DNA of 55,983 nucleotides, from contig PAIY01000134.1 in NCBI GenBank assembly GCA_002704825.1, positions 1 to 55,983 of the forward strand, read 5' to 3'. Of the stretch, positions 1-10,666 are shown in pieces. Numbering within the stretch: position 1 is the first letter of the stretch; each line of letters begins with the position of its first letter. A program made the position numbers and the translations under genes. The notes below the pieces were generated by a model. It saw only the letters and a program-made list of their open reading frames with translations, was not told the DNA's origin and did not search any database. The stretch is from Phycisphaeraceae bacterium (GTDB lineage: Bacteria; Planctomycetota; Phycisphaerae; Phycisphaerales; Phycisphaeraceae).

Positions 1-1036
<1,036 letters not shown>

Positions 1037-1052
1037 CTTAAAAACCATCAAT

Positions 1053-1084
1053 GCCCTGTCCTGTGTCAATCCACGGGACAGGGC
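1053..1084 (+). promoter_or_regulatory. intercistronic hairpin between rpoB and rpoC
   Basis: GCCCTGTCC (1053-1061) pairs perfectly with GGACAGGGC (1076-1084) around a 14-base loop. No T-run follows, so it is not a typical intrinsic terminator. It could be an RNA processing or stability site, or a partial attenuator, in the rpoBC message. The structure is seen; the function is inferred. Confidence 0.5.
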
Positions 1085-1179
1085 GTTGCGGTGTTTTCCC
1101 ACTTCCCGCTAACTGAGTTGCGACGGGATGGGCAAACGGAAATAGATTTTTAATCGCCAACTTGGAGGCGAATCCAAAC

Positions 1180-4100
1180 ATGGTTGATAATCCCTACGAT
1201 CGCGTAAATGATTTTGGTTCGGTCAAGATCTCACTGGCAAGCCCCAACGACATCCGTTCGTGGAGCTTCGGTGAAGTCAAGAAGCCCGAAACCATCAACT
1301 ACCGAACCTACCGCCCTGAAAAGGACGGCCTGTTCTGTGAACGCATCTTCGGTCCCGAACGTGACTACGAATGTGCCTGCGGTAAGTACAAGGGCACCAA
1401 GTTCAAAGGCATCATCTGTGACCGTTGTGGTGTGAAAGTCACTCACTCCCGCGTGCGTCGCAAACGCATGGGTCACATCAACCTCGCTGCCCCCATCGTG
1501 CACATCTGGTTCTTCAAAGCCATCCCCAGTCACCTGGGTAACCTCCTTGGCATGAAGACATCGGACCTGGAAAAGGTTGTCTACTTCCAGGACTACGTTG
1601 TCACCGATCCGGGTGATACCGAACTTAAAGAACGCCAGCTGCTCACCGAAGACGAATACCGTCATGCCTACGAGCAGTACGGCAGCAAGTTCACCGCTCA
1701 GATGGGTGCCGAAGCCGTCAAGGAATTGCTGATCAATCTTGACCTGCATGCCTTGAACGAAGAAATTCGTCTGGACATCACCAAGACCCGTTCGAAGCAG
1801 AAGATCAAGGACCTCTCCAAGCGTCTTCGCATTGTCGAACAGATCCGTCACTCGGAAAACAAACCCGAATGGATGATCCTGGACGTGATCCCCGTGATCC
1901 CGCCGGACCTGCGCCCGTTGGTGTTGCTTGAGTCTGGCAACTTTGCCACCTCCGACCTCAACGACCTGTACCGTCGTATCATCAACCGTAACAACCGCCT
2001 CAAGAAGTTGATGGATCTTAACGCACCTGAAGTCATCATTCGCAACGAAAAGCGTATGCTTCAGCAGTCTGTCGACGCCTTGTTTGATAACGGCCGTTGT
2101 CGCCGCCCGGTGCTCGGTTCGTCCAGCCGCCCGCTCAAGTCGCTCACCGACATGATCAAGGGTAAGCAGGGTCGTTTCCGTGAAAACCTCCTGGGTAAGC
2201 GCGTCGACTACTCCGCCCGTTCGGTGATTGTGGTCGGTCCGGAACTCAAGCTTCACCAGTGCGGTCTTCCCAAGAAGATTGCCCTTGAACTGTTCCAGCC
2301 GTTCATCATCCGCAAGCTCAAAGAACACGGTCTTGTTGACACCATCAAGTCCGCCAAGAAGATGCTCGAACGTCGCGACCCGCAGGTGTGGGACGTGCTC
2401 GAAGAAGTCATCTATCAGCATCCGGTGCTGCTTAACCGTGCTCCCACGCTTCACCGCATGGGTATCCAGGCATTTGAACCGGTGTTGGTTGAAGGTAACG
2501 CCATTAAGGTTCACCCGCTGGTGTGCTCCGGTTTCAACGCTGACTTTGACGGTGACCAGATGGCGGTTCACCTGCCGCTGTCCGTCGAAGCCCAGGCCGA
2601 AGCCGAAGTGTTGGTGCTTTCCCCGCACAACATTTTCTCGCCCGCCAACGGTAGCCCGATTATTTCGCCCTCACAGGACATCGTGCTCGGTGTGTACTTC
2701 CTGACGGTCTCTCAGCAGATCGCCACCGCCAAGCCAGAAGACTGCAAGAGCTTCAAGGACCCCGTCGAAGCCTTCCACGCTCACCAGCTTGGCAAGATCG
2801 ACATTCACGAGCCGATCCTCGTGCGTCTGCCCAAGGGTCGTTTCGTCGACACCGTCAACCAGGAAAAGGGCGGCATTGAACCGTTGCCCGCCAACCTGCG
2901 TGTGATGACCACCGTCGGTCGTTTGATCCTCAACGACATCCTCGAAGAAGGCATGCCTTACTACAACTGTTCGTTGGGTAAGAAGGGCTGTTCACGCGTC
3001 ATTGACGACACCTACGCCCGTTCGGGTCGCCCGGCCACCATTGACTTGCTCGACAAGCTCAAGGAAACCGGCTTCAAGAACTCCACGGTGGCTGGTCTTT
3101 CATTCGGTATCACCGACCTGCGTATTCCCGCAGCCAAGTACGAAATCATCAATGCGACCCAGAAGAAGGTCAACCGCGTTGAAAAGGCGTTTGATGCCGG
3201 TGCCATTACCGAGCGTGAACGCTACAACCAGCTCCTCGACCTTTGGACGCACTGTCGTGAAGAAGTCACCAAGGAACTGCTCAAGGAACTCAAGGCTGAC
3301 CGCCGTGACGAGAAGGGCCTGCCGGTTCCGATCGACTCGACCGAAGGCAAGCCGTTCCTCAACCCGGTGTGGCTGATGTCCGACTCGGGTGCTCGTGGTA
3401 ACGTCTCGCAGATTCAGCAGCTTGCTGGTATGCGTGGTCTGATGTCCAAGCCGTCAGGTGAAATTATCGAAACGCCCATTAAGGCCAACGCTCGCGAAGG
3501 TCTGAACGTGCTCGAATACTTCTCCTCGACGCACGGTGCCCGTAAGGGTCTGGCTGACACCGCTCTGAAAACCGCCGACTCGGGTTACCTCACACGTAAA
3601 CTCGCAGACGTTGCTCAGAACGTGTTCATCGCGCACCACGACTGTGGCACGAAGCAGGGCATCACCAAGAAGGCCATCTACAAGGGTGAAGAAATCGACG
3701 TTCCGCTGCGTCAGCAGGTGGTCGGTCGTATCGCTCGCGAAACCATTCGCAACCCGATTACCGACCTGCTCATCGTCAAGGAAAACGACGTCATCACACC
3801 CGATGCCGCTGCTCAGATTGAAGCACTGGGCATCGACAGCGTGATGGTCCGCAGCCCGTTGACCTGTGAAGCCAAGCAAGGCGTTTGTGCCCTGTGTTAC
3901 GGTCAGGACCGCAGCACCGGTCAACTCGTCGAACAAGGTTTGGCTGTCGGTATCATGGCAGCCCAGTCCATCGGTGAACCCGGTACCCAGCTGACCATGC
4001 GTACCTTCCACACCGGTGGTGTGGCTCACACCGGCGTCACCGAAACCGAATACCGCACGCAGAACTCCGGTACCATCCAGATTTCTGATGCTTCGGAAGT

Positions 4101-5598
4101 TCCGGTCAAGGACGAAGACGGCAACGACGTGCTCGTTGTCCTCAAACGTGCTGGTGAACTGTCCATCCATGATGCCAAGGGCCGTGAACTCGAAAAGACC
4201 AAGGTTCAGTACGGTTCATACATCCTTGCCAAACCCGGCGACAGCGTCCGCAAGGGACAGGTCGTCGTCAAGTGGGACCCGCACCGTACCCCGATCCTCG
4301 CCGAAAAGGGCGGTACCGTTCGCTTCGAAGACATCAAGGTCGGCGAAACCGTCCGTCTGGAAAACGAACAGCAGCCCGGCAAGGAATCCGAAAAACGCGA
4401 ACAGCTTGTGGTCATCGAACACAAGGGCGAAATGCACCCGCGTATCGTCGTTGAAGATTCAACGGGCAAGATTCTCGACTTCCACTACCTGCCTGCCAAG
4501 GCACGCATCGAAGTCGTCGAAGGCCAGCAGATCGCAGCCGGTCACATGCTCGCACGTCAGCCGCGTGACAGTAAGGGTGCAACCGACATCGTCGGTGGTC
4601 TGCCCCGTGTCACCGAAATTTTCGAAGCTCGTAAACCCAAGGAAGCAGCCGTCATGGCTGACATCTCCGGTAACGTCGAACTTCGCTCTGACAAGCGTAA
4701 GGGCAAGATGACCATCATCGTTCGCTCTGAGTCGGGTCTTGAAAAGGACCATCACGTGCCTCAGGACCGCCACTTGCTGGTTCACACCGGCGACTCGGTC
4801 AACGCAGGTGATCCGCTCATCGACGGCCCGTTGGTTCCGCAGGACATTCTCCGCATTAAGGGTGAAGAAGCACTCTTCAACTACCTGCTCGAAGAAGTCC
4901 AGAACGTTTACCGTGCACAGGGTCAGACCATTGACGATAAGCACTTTGAAATCATCATCTCCCAGATGATGCGTAAGGTGCGTATCGACAATCCAGGTGA
5001 CACGCACCTGCTGCCCAACGAAGTGGTCGACAAGTTCCGCTTCCGCGAAGCCAACGATGGCATTTCCAACCTCGGTCGCATCAAGGAACAGGGCGGTACC
5101 TCACTGGTCCCCGATACCCTCGTCACCAAGAGCGAACTCAAGGAAGCCAACCTCAAGGCCGAAGCCGAAGGCAAGGAACCCTCCAAGGCCGTCAAGTGTC
5201 GTCCCGCATCAGCCACCACACTGTTGCTGGGTATCACCAAGGCATCGCTGCAGTCCGAAAGTTTCCTCTCCGGTGCATCCTTCCAGGAAACCACCAAGGT
5301 GCTCACCGATGCCTCGCTTGCAAGCCGCATCGACGAGTTACAAGGCCTCAAGGAAAACGTGCTCCTGGGTCACCTCATCCCGGTCGGTACCGGCTTCAAG
5401 CTCTACCAGGACATGAAGATCATCAAGTTGGCCGAACCGCCAGCCGATTCCGATCCGTCCGCCAACGAGCAGCTTGAAGATGCCGCCCAGGCCGCCATTG
5501 CAGCTGGTGCCCAAAACCCCAACGAGATCCAGACGACCGTCGGCGAATCCCGCCTGGTCGCCCAACTCCTGGGTGAAGACACCACCGGCAAGAGCTAA
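1180..5598 (+). CDS. rpoC: RNA polymerase beta' subunit
   Basis: Largest catalytic subunit of RNA polymerase, 1472 residues from the ATG at 1180. An in-frame TTG at 1162 would add six residues, but it lies at the ribosome binding site GGAGG (1164-1168, 11 bases before the ATG), so the ATG is chosen; the protein then begins [19 protein letters not shown], as expected for beta'. The N-terminal zinc site has Cys65, Cys67, Cys80 and Cys83. The catalytic magnesium motif NADFDGDQM is present with Asp455, Asp457 and Asp459. The second zinc site is visible in [13 protein letters not shown]. The [19 protein letters not shown] block (bridge helix/trigger loop region) is intact. A terminator follows at 5657. 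Confidence 0.98.
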   Translation: MVDNPYDRVNDFGSVKISLASPNDIRSWSFGEVKKPETINYRTYRPEKDGLFCERIFGPERDYECACGKYKGTKFKGIICDRCGVKVTHSRVRRKRMGHINLAAPIVHIWFFKAIPSHLGNLLGMKTSDLEKVVYFQDYVVTDPGDTELKERQLLTEDEYRHAYEQYGSKFTAQMGAEAVKELLINLDLHALNEEIRLDITKTRSKQKIKDLSKRLRIVEQIRHSENKPEWMILDVIPVIPPDLRPLVLLESGNFATSDLNDLYRRIINRNNRLKKLMDLNAPEVIIRNEKRMLQQSVDALFDNGRCRRPVLGSSSRPLKSLTDMIKGKQGRFRENLLGKRVDYSARSVIVVGPELKLHQCGLPKKIALELFQPFIIRKLKEHGLVDTIKSAKKMLERRDPQVWDVLEEVIYQHPVLLNRAPTLHRMGIQAFEPVLVEGNAIKVHPLVCSGFNADFDGDQMAVHLPLSVEAQAEAEVLVLSPHNIFSPANGSPIISPSQDIVLGVYFLTVSQQIATAKPEDCKSFKDPVEAFHAHQLGKIDIHEPILVRLPKGRFVDTVNQEKGGIEPLPANLRVMTTVGRLILNDILEEGMPYYNCSLGKKGCSRVIDDTYARSGRPATIDLLDKLKETGFKNSTVAGLSFGITDLRIPAAKYEIINATQKKVNRVEKAFDAGAITERERYNQLLDLWTHCREEVTKELLKELKADRRDEKGLPVPIDSTEGKPFLNPVWLMSDSGARGNVSQIQQLAGMRGLMSKPSGEIIETPIKANAREGLNVLEYFSSTHGARKGLADTALKTADSGYLTRKLADVAQNVFIAHHDCGTKQGITKKAIYKGEEIDVPLRQQVVGRIARETIRNPITDLLIVKENDVITPDAAAQIEALGIDSVMVRSPLTCEAKQGVCALCYGQDRSTGQLVEQGLAVGIMAAQSIGEPGTQLTMRTFHTGGVAHTGVTETEYRTQNSGTIQISDASEVPVKDEDGNDVLVVLKRAGELSIHDAKGRELEKTKVQYGSYILAKPGDSVRKGQVVVKWDPHRTPILAEKGGTVRFEDIKVGETVRLENEQQPGKESEKREQLVVIEHKGEMHPRIVVEDSTGKILDFHYLPAKARIEVVEGQQIAAGHMLARQPRDSKGATDIVGGLPRVTEIFEARKPKEAAVMADISGNVELRSDKRKGKMTIIVRSESGLEKDHHVPQDRHLLVHTGDSVNAGDPLIDGPLVPQDILRIKGEEALFNYLLEEVQNVYRAQGQTIDDKHFEIIISQMMRKVRIDNPGDTHLLPNEVVDKFRFREANDGISNLGRIKEQGGTSLVPDTLVTKSELKEANLKAEAEGKEPSKAVKCRPASATTLLLGITKASLQSESFLSGASFQETTKVLTDASLASRIDELQGLKENVLLGHLIPVGTGFKLYQDMKIIKLAEPPADSDPSANEQLEDAAQAAIAAGAQNPNEIQTTVGESRLVAQLLGEDTTGKS

Positions 5599-5656
5599 CC
5601 CCCGGAAGCATTCCCCCGTGAATGGGTAAGCTTCAAACGACATCAAAATAAACACC

Positions 5657-5689
5657 AAAAGCCCAGAGCATTTGTTCTGGGCTTTTTTT
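5657..5689 (+). terminator. intrinsic terminator of the rpoBC transcript
   Basis: GCCCAGA (5661-5667) pairs with TCTGGGC (5676-5682), extended by A/T pairs on both sides, and is followed by a run of seven T. It lies 58 bases after the rpoC stop codon. The A-run on the other side means it could also act weakly on the minus strand, where the glycosyltransferase gene ends. Confidence 0.88.
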
Positions 5690-5716
5690 ATGTGAATCGC
5701 CAAGACAGATTGAACC

Positions 5717-5869
5717 ACTGATACCAATCCCATCAAGAACGCGTGTGTTTGAATTCATTGAGCACCGGGTGTCAACCCGGTGCCCCATGGCGCAACGTTG
5801 ACACAACGGGCACCGGATTGACATCCGGTGCTTATTCATGCACGAGTTATTAACAGGATTGGTATGAGT
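5717..5869. repeat. MITE-like element with terminal inverted repeats and internal palindromes
   Basis: The ends carry a 14-base inverted repeat with one mismatch: ACTGATACCAATCC (5717-5730) against the reverse complement of 5856-5869. Inside are two hairpins with near-identical arms, GCACCGGGT/ACCCGGTGC (5762-5783) and GCACCGGAT/ATCCGGTGC (5810-5831), plus the small palindrome CGTTGACACAACG (5796-5808), which recurs at 9019-9031. There is no coding capacity. It occupies most of the 300-base gap between rpoC and the glycosyltransferase gene. The structure fits a non-autonomous miniature element; mobility is inferred. Confidence 0.6.
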
Positions 5870-5901
5870 CCTCTGTGAACTCTGTGGTAAAAGTGCCCCG
5901 A

Positions 5902-7071
5902 TCACCCACGCCCCGTAAACCGCAGGCCACCCGTTGATGGCATGTCGGGGACGTTGAGTTGCTGAGCAGCGAGCAGTTGCTCGTAGACGGTTTTGAGATC
6001 ACTGCCAAAGCGGGTGCGGGAGTAGAAGCTGAAGGCTTCGTGGCGGGCGGTGTCGCGGAGTTTGTAGGTTTGTTGTGGGTCGGTGAGAACGGTCTGGAGT
6101 TTACCTGCAAGATGACGCAACGCAGGTTGACCGGGGGCAACCAGCAGTGCGGAGTGATGGTCCTCAACCCATTCACAAATCTCTGCTGTCGCATGACCGA
6201 TGATCGGCACGTTGGCTGCCATCGCCCAGGGAATCGACAGACCTGCGCCACCATCCTGCATCGCAATCACCGCGTCACATCCGGGAAGCACTTGCCAAGG
6301 GACCGCCACGCGTGCATCGGAGATGATCAGGTGTTCGCTGTTAAGCGGGCGCATCGGATTGAGCGCTGCCAATCGATTTTTCTGATCCGGGTGAATCAGC
6401 AGATGCACCGGTCGATTGGGATGGTTCAAACTCACATTGGTCAACCCCAACATCAATGATGCTTCGGATGCATCGGCTTGTGTTGGCGGGTCCGACAAAA
6501 GCATCACCACGAACGGCTCATCGCCAGCCAGTTCCCAACGCTCACGCAGGGCATCGCGATCCGATGTCTTGACCAAACCCATGTCAATGCCCGGCCTCAG
6601 CACATCCACCGACTCGGGACGGACACCCATGGTCAGCAGGGCACGGGCGATACCGCTGGTGATGGCAACGATCCCCAGCTTGTCTCCCGCTTCAGCAGCG
6701 AGCATCCGAAGCAGGTGAATCTCACGCTTGCTGGGCATCACCGTCAGTGTCAACAGCCGCGGTGTGTTGCGGAACATCAGGCTTGAAAGCAGCAGTGTCC
6801 CAACCGACCAGCAGTGAATCAGGTCAGGCCTGGGGTTGTCGGTTAACCAGTGTCGAAGGCGGGGGATCGCTGCTAACGCATGTCCGCCGGGGATGCCCAT
6901 GGTTTGAAAGTCGGTGACCTGTGCAGCGGTCACTGCGTCGGAGAGTGGGGCACCACCGAGTAACAGCAACTGATGTGCAGCGGGGACTTTTTCCATCGCC
7001 GTTGCCACCAGGTTCATCGTCGGTGCGGAGGCTTGCGGGGAAGCTTGATTGATCAGGTGAAGCACGCGCAA
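5902..7071 (-). CDS. glycosyltransferase, GT4-like (GT-B fold)
   Basis: A 389-residue protein with the look of a family 4 glycosyltransferase: it starts (M)RVLHLINQ, has a donor-side helix region near PDLIHCWSVG, and a C-terminal Rossmann half with AMAANVPIIGHATAEI, LLVAPGQPALRHLAGKL and a final segment typical of the family (RFGSDLKTVYEQLL). The usual EGxGL acceptor/donor motif is weak (DGGAGLSIPWAMA), so the substrate cannot be predicted. The start is TTG at 7071; an AAGGA ribosome binding site sits nine bases upstream, inside the end of the preceding lipoprotein gene, so translation is probably coupled. Last gene of a four-gene run beginning at 8929. Confidence 0.75.
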   Translation of the reverse strand: MRVLHLINQASPQASAPTMNLVATAMEKVPAAHQLLLLGGAPLSDAVTAAQVTDFQTMGIPGGHALAAIPRLRHWLTDNPRPDLIHCWSVGTLLLSSLMFRNTPRLLTLTVMPSKREIHLLRMLAAEAGDKLGIVAITSGIARALLTMGVRPESVDVLRPGIDMGLVKTSDRDALRERWELAGDEPFVVMLLSDPPTQADASEASLMLGLTNVSLNHPNRPVHLLIHPDQKNRLAALNPMRPLNSEHLIISDARVAVPWQVLPGCDAVIAMQDGGAGLSIPWAMAANVPIIGHATAEICEWVEDHHSALLVAPGQPALRHLAGKLQTVLTDPQQTYKLRDTARHEAFSFYSRTRFGSDLKTVYEQLLAAQQLNVPDMPSTGGLRFTGRG

Positions 7072-7077
7072 AACTGA

Positions 7078-7800
7078 TTATCCTTCGGTGCTGGGTTTGC
7101 CGGGGCCTTTGCCATCTTCCTCTGCCGGATGTTTGTAAAACACACGTGCTGCCTGATAGCCGATCTGTTCAGCGAGCTGGCGGTACAGCAGGTTTTTTGT
7201 ACCCGAATCGATTTCCATCATCACGCTACGGGGCAGTTCCACTGAAATACGGTACCCACGTTTGGAGGTTTCCAGCCCTTCAATATCCGAGACCGGCGAG
7301 GGTTCGGGGAACAGGCGGATGGCCTTAATCACGTCGATGACTTTGAGGGTGACGATGGCTTTAGGTTCGATGATGCCCGGCTGGACGGACATCTGGACAT
7401 AGTCGATGTTCACGTGGATGACTTGATCTGCACCGAGTGTCCGGCCGATTTCGTCGACGGGGGTGCGTTCGAAGTCCGTGCCGAGTTTACCTTCCAGATC
7501 ACGGACAAAGCGATAGTTGACGGTTTGTTCCTGCGTGAGTTTCTGGCTTTGCACGAAGTCGAAAATCATCCGTTGGGCAATGACGCCGGTGTGGTTGGGA
7601 TCACCGAGTTGGTTGGAGGTGTCATCCACAAGGATGGCAGTCCGCACCGGTGGCAGGTCAAAGACCGCGGGCGTTTTCTCCGGCGAGATCACCTGTGTGA
7701 AAAACGCGAACGCTTCACAGCCTGCAATTGAAAAGACCATTGCCAGCAGCAGACAACCAAGGCAGGCATGTTTGAGTGGGTGGATCATGTGCTTATTCAT
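7078..7800 (-). CDS. predicted lipoprotein (paralogue of the upstream lipoprotein)
   Basis: 240 residues with a lipoprotein signal peptide: hydrophobic stretch then SIAGC, the lipidated Cys being residue 28. The mature part contains an alternating alpha/beta pattern (RTAILVDDTSN, GADQVIHVNIDYVQM, PKAIVTLKVIDV) reminiscent of CsgG/LpoB-like periplasmic domains; this likeness is an impression only. The start chosen, ATG at 7800, overlaps the stop of the preceding gene (ATGAATAA); an in-frame ATG at 7818 is possible. It shares layout and length with the gene at 7793-8440 and probably arose by duplication. Function unknown. Confidence 0.75.
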   Translation of the reverse strand: MNKHMIHPLKHACLGCLLLAMVFSIAGCEAFAFFTQVISPEKTPAVFDLPPVRTAILVDDTSNQLGDPNHTGVIAQRMIFDFVQSQKLTQEQTVNYRFVRDLEGKLGTDFERTPVDEIGRTLGADQVIHVNIDYVQMSVQPGIIEPKAIVTLKVIDVIKAIRLFPEPSPVSDIEGLETSKRGYRISVELPRSVMMEIDSGTKNLLYRQLAEQIGYQAARVFYKHPAEEDGKGPGKPSTEG

Positions 7801-8440
7801 GGATGATGATGTACTCATAAAACAGGTGTCCGATGGTGGTGGTCAGGTTGCTCAGCAGGGCAAGTCGGAATTCAGACTCGTCTGCGTTAACCATGCCGAT
7901 CGCCGAACCGACGGGGTGCGTTGCCTTGACGACTTTGCTGTACACAAGTGTATTGCGATGCTGCTGATCCGCAATGGAGACATTGGCAATGGCGGTGCCT
8001 TTGTAGACATTGGCATTGCCTTTCTCGTGAATCTGATATTGGACAATGTCGATGAGTACGAGTTTATCGACGTTGAGCTTGGCAATGATTTTGTCATGCG
8101 GCATCGTGGTCCAATACGGGTTATGCTCGGTGAATGCAATCACATCCGCCGGGTCCAACGCAACCGATGTCGGCACATGTTTGGCGATCTCACGCGTCAC
8201 CGCAACACACAGACCACGCGACGCTTCAGGGCTTTGATAAAGCGTATTGGCGTCGGCACTGACGATCACGGCAAAGTGACTGTTCTCAAGCCCCTTGTAC
8301 TCCGCGGGGACCGTTTCCTCTTCCGGCCCCGTCACCGCATAGACCATGAATCCGAGCGTGTCACAGCCGCAGAGTATCAACATGCCCATGAGTAGCAGCA
8401 GTGATGCACAGTAGCGTTGGTGGATCAGACGTGACTTCAT
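7793..8440 (-). CDS. predicted lipoprotein
   Basis: 215 residues; lipobox LILCGC with lipidated Cys26, then CDTLGFMVYAVTGPEEET. The body has segments matching the order of those in the downstream paralogue (HFAVIVSADANTLYQ; NVDKLVLIDIVQYQI; IANVSIADQQ), consistent with the same fold. The start ATG (8438-8440) follows directly on the stop codon of the DUF2752 gene, and the stop overlaps the start of the next lipoprotein gene, so all three are very likely co-translated. No enzymatic motif is visible. Confidence 0.75.
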   Translation of the reverse strand: MKSRLIHQRYCASLLLLMGMLILCGCDTLGFMVYAVTGPEEETVPAEYKGLENSHFAVIVSADANTLYQSPEASRGLCVAVTREIAKHVPTSVALDPADVIAFTEHNPYWTTMPHDKIIAKLNVDKLVLIDIVQYQIHEKGNANVYKGTAIANVSIADQQHRNTLVYSKVVKATHPVGSAIGMVNADESEFRLALLSNLTTTIGHLFYEYIIIHE

Positions 8441-8929
8441 TTAGTTCCCAACATACACAAGCAGAATTTTGTATCCCCAGGCCAATCCGACAATGATGCC
8501 TGCCAGGAGAAAACACTTTGGTTTAACCAGTCGTTGCAGCAAAGGTGTGATGCTGATGCCGATGATCAAGGTGTACAGTGACAGGATGGCAAAGATCGCC
8601 AGCATGAGACAAAGCAGCATGCCCGCGGGTTGGACGAGAAACGATTGGATGAGTTGGCCGTGCGTCGCATGAGCAAAGGCGGTCGTCATGCCACAGGTGG
8701 CGCACGGCAGGTTGGTTGCCTGCTCGAACGTGCAGGGGCGCAAACCCAGTTGGACATGCGTGCCGATGCCTGCGGGGTCCGGATCAAGCCATGCAGCGAT
8801 GCCCAGCAGGGGTAAACATGCGACGAAGACCAGCAGGCTGATCAGGCGGGCTTTGAGATGCGACTGGGGCGCAGCGGTGTCCTGTGGCGTGGTGGCAGGT
8901 GTGATGTCTGCTGTTGATGCCGAGGTCAT
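8441..8929 (-). CDS. DUF2752 family membrane protein
   Basis: 162 residues from the ATG at 8929, chosen because AGGA stands seven bases upstream; a longer frame reaching 9064 lacks this support. It carries the DUF2752 signature: a first transmembrane helix, then a short loop with Cys, LPCATCGMTTAFAHATHG, and two more transmembrane helices near the C-terminus. Members of this family are small inner-membrane proteins of unknown role, common in Planctomycetes and Bacteroidetes. First gene of the run that continues with the two lipoproteins and the glycosyltransferase. Confidence 0.82.
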   Translation of the reverse strand: MTSASTADITPATTPQDTAAPQSHLKARLISLLVFVACLPLLGIAAWLDPDPAGIGTHVQLGLRPCTFEQATNLPCATCGMTTAFAHATHGQLIQSFLVQPAGMLLCLMLAIFAILSLYTLIIGISITPLLQRLVKPKCFLLAGIIVGLAWGYKILLVYVGN

Positions 8930-9015
8930 GTGCGTTCCTGTTGCGCGTTCGTGGAGCGTGAAGCGATCGGGTGCATTAACGAATTCACCACTTCGATGTT
9001 GAGCTTTGCTCAATC

Positions 9016-9034
9016 CCGCGTTGACACAACGCGG
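9016..9034. repeat. short palindrome, CCGCGTTG-ACA-CAACGCGG
   Basis: A perfect 8-base stem with a three-base loop lies in the gap between the divergently transcribed DUF2752 and pssA genes. Its core CGTTGACACAACG is also present at 5796-5808. It may be a REP-like unit or an operator for the divergent pair; TTGACA inside it resembles a -35 box but no good -10 box follows. Confidence 0.4.
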
Positions 9035-9177
9035 CTCGCCTGAACCAAACGTGGGGGGTGCCAAAGTTTTGCGATTCGGAGTATGATACCGTATCTATGA
9101 CCAATCGTCTGAAAGATTTACTGGTTGAACCGGCACAACGTCCGACGGCGTCGGCAGTCAAACCGGAGAAGGATGCG

Positions 9178-10083
9178 ATGAAACGCTCGAGAAAACCTGT
9201 GACAACGCATCTATCCCGTCGCCAGCGGGCAAGGCAGAAGACGGTGGCGATCTTGCCATCCATGTTGACACTGGGGAATTTGCTCTGTGGGTTTACCAGT
9301 GTGTTCCTTGCCAGCCGACCGGAGAACATGGATTTGCCCTGGGGTTGGACACCGTTGACTTTTGCGGGCGTGTTCGTGTTCCTCGGGATGGTGTTTGATG
9401 CCTTTGACGGCTCGGTTGCGCGGTTGACGCACAACACCAGTGAACTGGGCGAGCAACTGGACTCCATGGCAGACATGGTGACGTTCGGCGTGGCCCCGGC
9501 GTTTATCGTGGTCCAGCTGATCGGTGTCGAGGTGCCGTTTATCTCGGAGGTCTCCGATGCCTATCTGGACCGTGCAGCGATGGTCATTGCCGGGATTTAT
9601 GTCTGCTGCGTGGCATTGCGTCTTGCGCGATTCAACACCGAAATTGATGAACCCGACGAAGCGGATCACATGTCCTTCAAGGGCTTGCCATCACCGGGTG
9701 CAGCGGGCACCGTGGTGAGTTTGATCCTGCTGCATCAGCACTTTTTCGCACACTTGGACGAGCATCACCTGTTCATCCGTGCCACCGCGGTGAGCATGGT
9801 TGGGATCATGCTGCTCGTTGCGTTAGCCATGGTCAGCAACCTGCGTTATCCACACTTTGTCAATCGCTATTTCCGAGGCCGCGCCAAGTTCGGCAAGTTT
9901 GCCCTGGCGTTGATGCTGGTGATGTTACTGTTCATCTGGCCTCAGCACAGCATCGCTGGCGCGTTTGTCATCTATGCCTTATTCACGCCGGTAACGTGGG
10001 GCTTGAGTCACCTTATGCGAAAGAAGAACAAGCACCAGACGGCGACTTCGGATGCCGACCCATCCAACATGGATGGGGAATAA
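9178..10083 (+). CDS. pssA: CDP-diacylglycerol--serine O-phosphatidyltransferase
   Basis: Makes phosphatidylserine from CDP-diacylglycerol and serine, in the inner membrane. The complete CDP-alcohol phosphatidyltransferase motif is present: Asp77-Gly78, Ala81-Arg82, Gly91, Asp95 and Asp99 with correct spacing. About seven hydrophobic segments are visible. Residues 26-40 (LPSMLTLGNLLCGFT) are the usual first helix of the PssA branch. The start at 9178 is chosen for its strong ribosome binding site (GGAGAAGGA, 9165-9173) and because the conserved region begins just after it; an upstream ATG at 9097 would add 27 unconserved-looking residues and cannot be excluded. The substrate call (serine) rests on overall resemblance. 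Confidence 0.88.
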   Translation: MKRSRKPVTTHLSRRQRARQKTVAILPSMLTLGNLLCGFTSVFLASRPENMDLPWGWTPLTFAGVFVFLGMVFDAFDGSVARLTHNTSELGEQLDSMADMVTFGVAPAFIVVQLIGVEVPFISEVSDAYLDRAAMVIAGIYVCCVALRLARFNTEIDEPDEADHMSFKGLPSPGAAGTVVSLILLHQHFFAHLDEHHLFIRATAVSMVGIMLLVALAMVSNLRYPHFVNRYFRGRAKFGKFALALMLVMLLFIWPQHSIAGAFVIYALFTPVTWGLSHLMRKKNKHQTATSDADPSNMDGE

Positions 10084-10118
10084 AGTCTCATTGTGATGTA
10101 TGGGCGGGGGAGTGTGCC

Positions 10119-10568
10119 ATGGCTCAATTGCCACCAGCACCGGATGATTTGGCATTTGCCAGCGTTGTTCTGCGCTGTGATCGGATCGTGATGGCTTTGG
10201 CCGATCCCAGCTACGTCCCGTACTACCATTTTCACATCCACAACACGCAAGGTGCGGAACTGGGCCACATCAACTTCCGCGTGGGCGACACTGAGCATAT
10301 TCGCAAGGTCGCTGGGCATATCGGCTATGCCATCCATTCCGAGCAGCGGGGCAACGGGTATGCTGCCCAAGCATGCGAGGCAATCCGACCTTGGGTCAGA
10401 CATTTCTATGACGAAGTCTGGATCACCTGTGACCCGCAAAACATTGCTTCACGCCGGACTATTGAAAAGCTCGATACCCGTTACGTGGATACCATCGACA
10501 TCCCCGAACACGAGAAGCAGTACCAACTCGGTACCCGGCAGAAGTGTCGGTATCGCTGGCGTGTCTGA
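10119..10568 (+). CDS. GNAT-family N-acetyltransferase
   Basis: 149 residues. The pattern is that of RimJ/RimL-like acetyltransferases: a beta-strand GHINFRVGD, then GHIGYAIHSEQRGNGYAAQA (acetyl-CoA pyrophosphate loop RGNGYA) and the downstream WITCDPQNIASRRTIEKL, in which the N-A-S-R segment and following helix are typical. The start at 10119 has GGGGGAG six bases upstream. It lies 35 bases after pssA and may share its transcript. Acceptor substrate unknown. Confidence 0.85.
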   Translation: MAQLPPAPDDLAFASVVLRCDRIVMALADPSYVPYYHFHIHNTQGAELGHINFRVGDTEHIRKVAGHIGYAIHSEQRGNGYAAQACEAIRPWVRHFYDEVWITCDPQNIASRRTIEKLDTRYVDTIDIPEHEKQYQLGTRQKCRYRWRV

Positions 10569-10666
10569 ACGGCTTTAACCCAGTTTTGACTCACCCTGAA
10601 ACTGGCGAAAACGGTCGATCTGCGGTATTTTATGGCTCTTTAACAAACACCATGCAGGAATGTCCG

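Noticed and set aside
1162..1179. TTG start extending rpoC by six codons
   Set aside because: The TTG sits in the ribosome binding region of the ATG at 1180, and the family N-terminus fits the ATG.
1231..2628. 465-codon open frame antisense to rpoC
   Set aside because: Exact shadow of a highly conserved gene, caused by its codon bias; no family motif and no ribosome binding site.
5762..5831. Second terminator for rpoC
   Set aside because: Hairpins lack T-runs and lie inside terminal inverted repeats; a clear terminator already exists at 5657.
7517..8395. 292-codon plus-strand frame
   Set aside because: Antisense to the two lipoprotein genes, which have signal peptides and coupled starts; no motif in the shadow.
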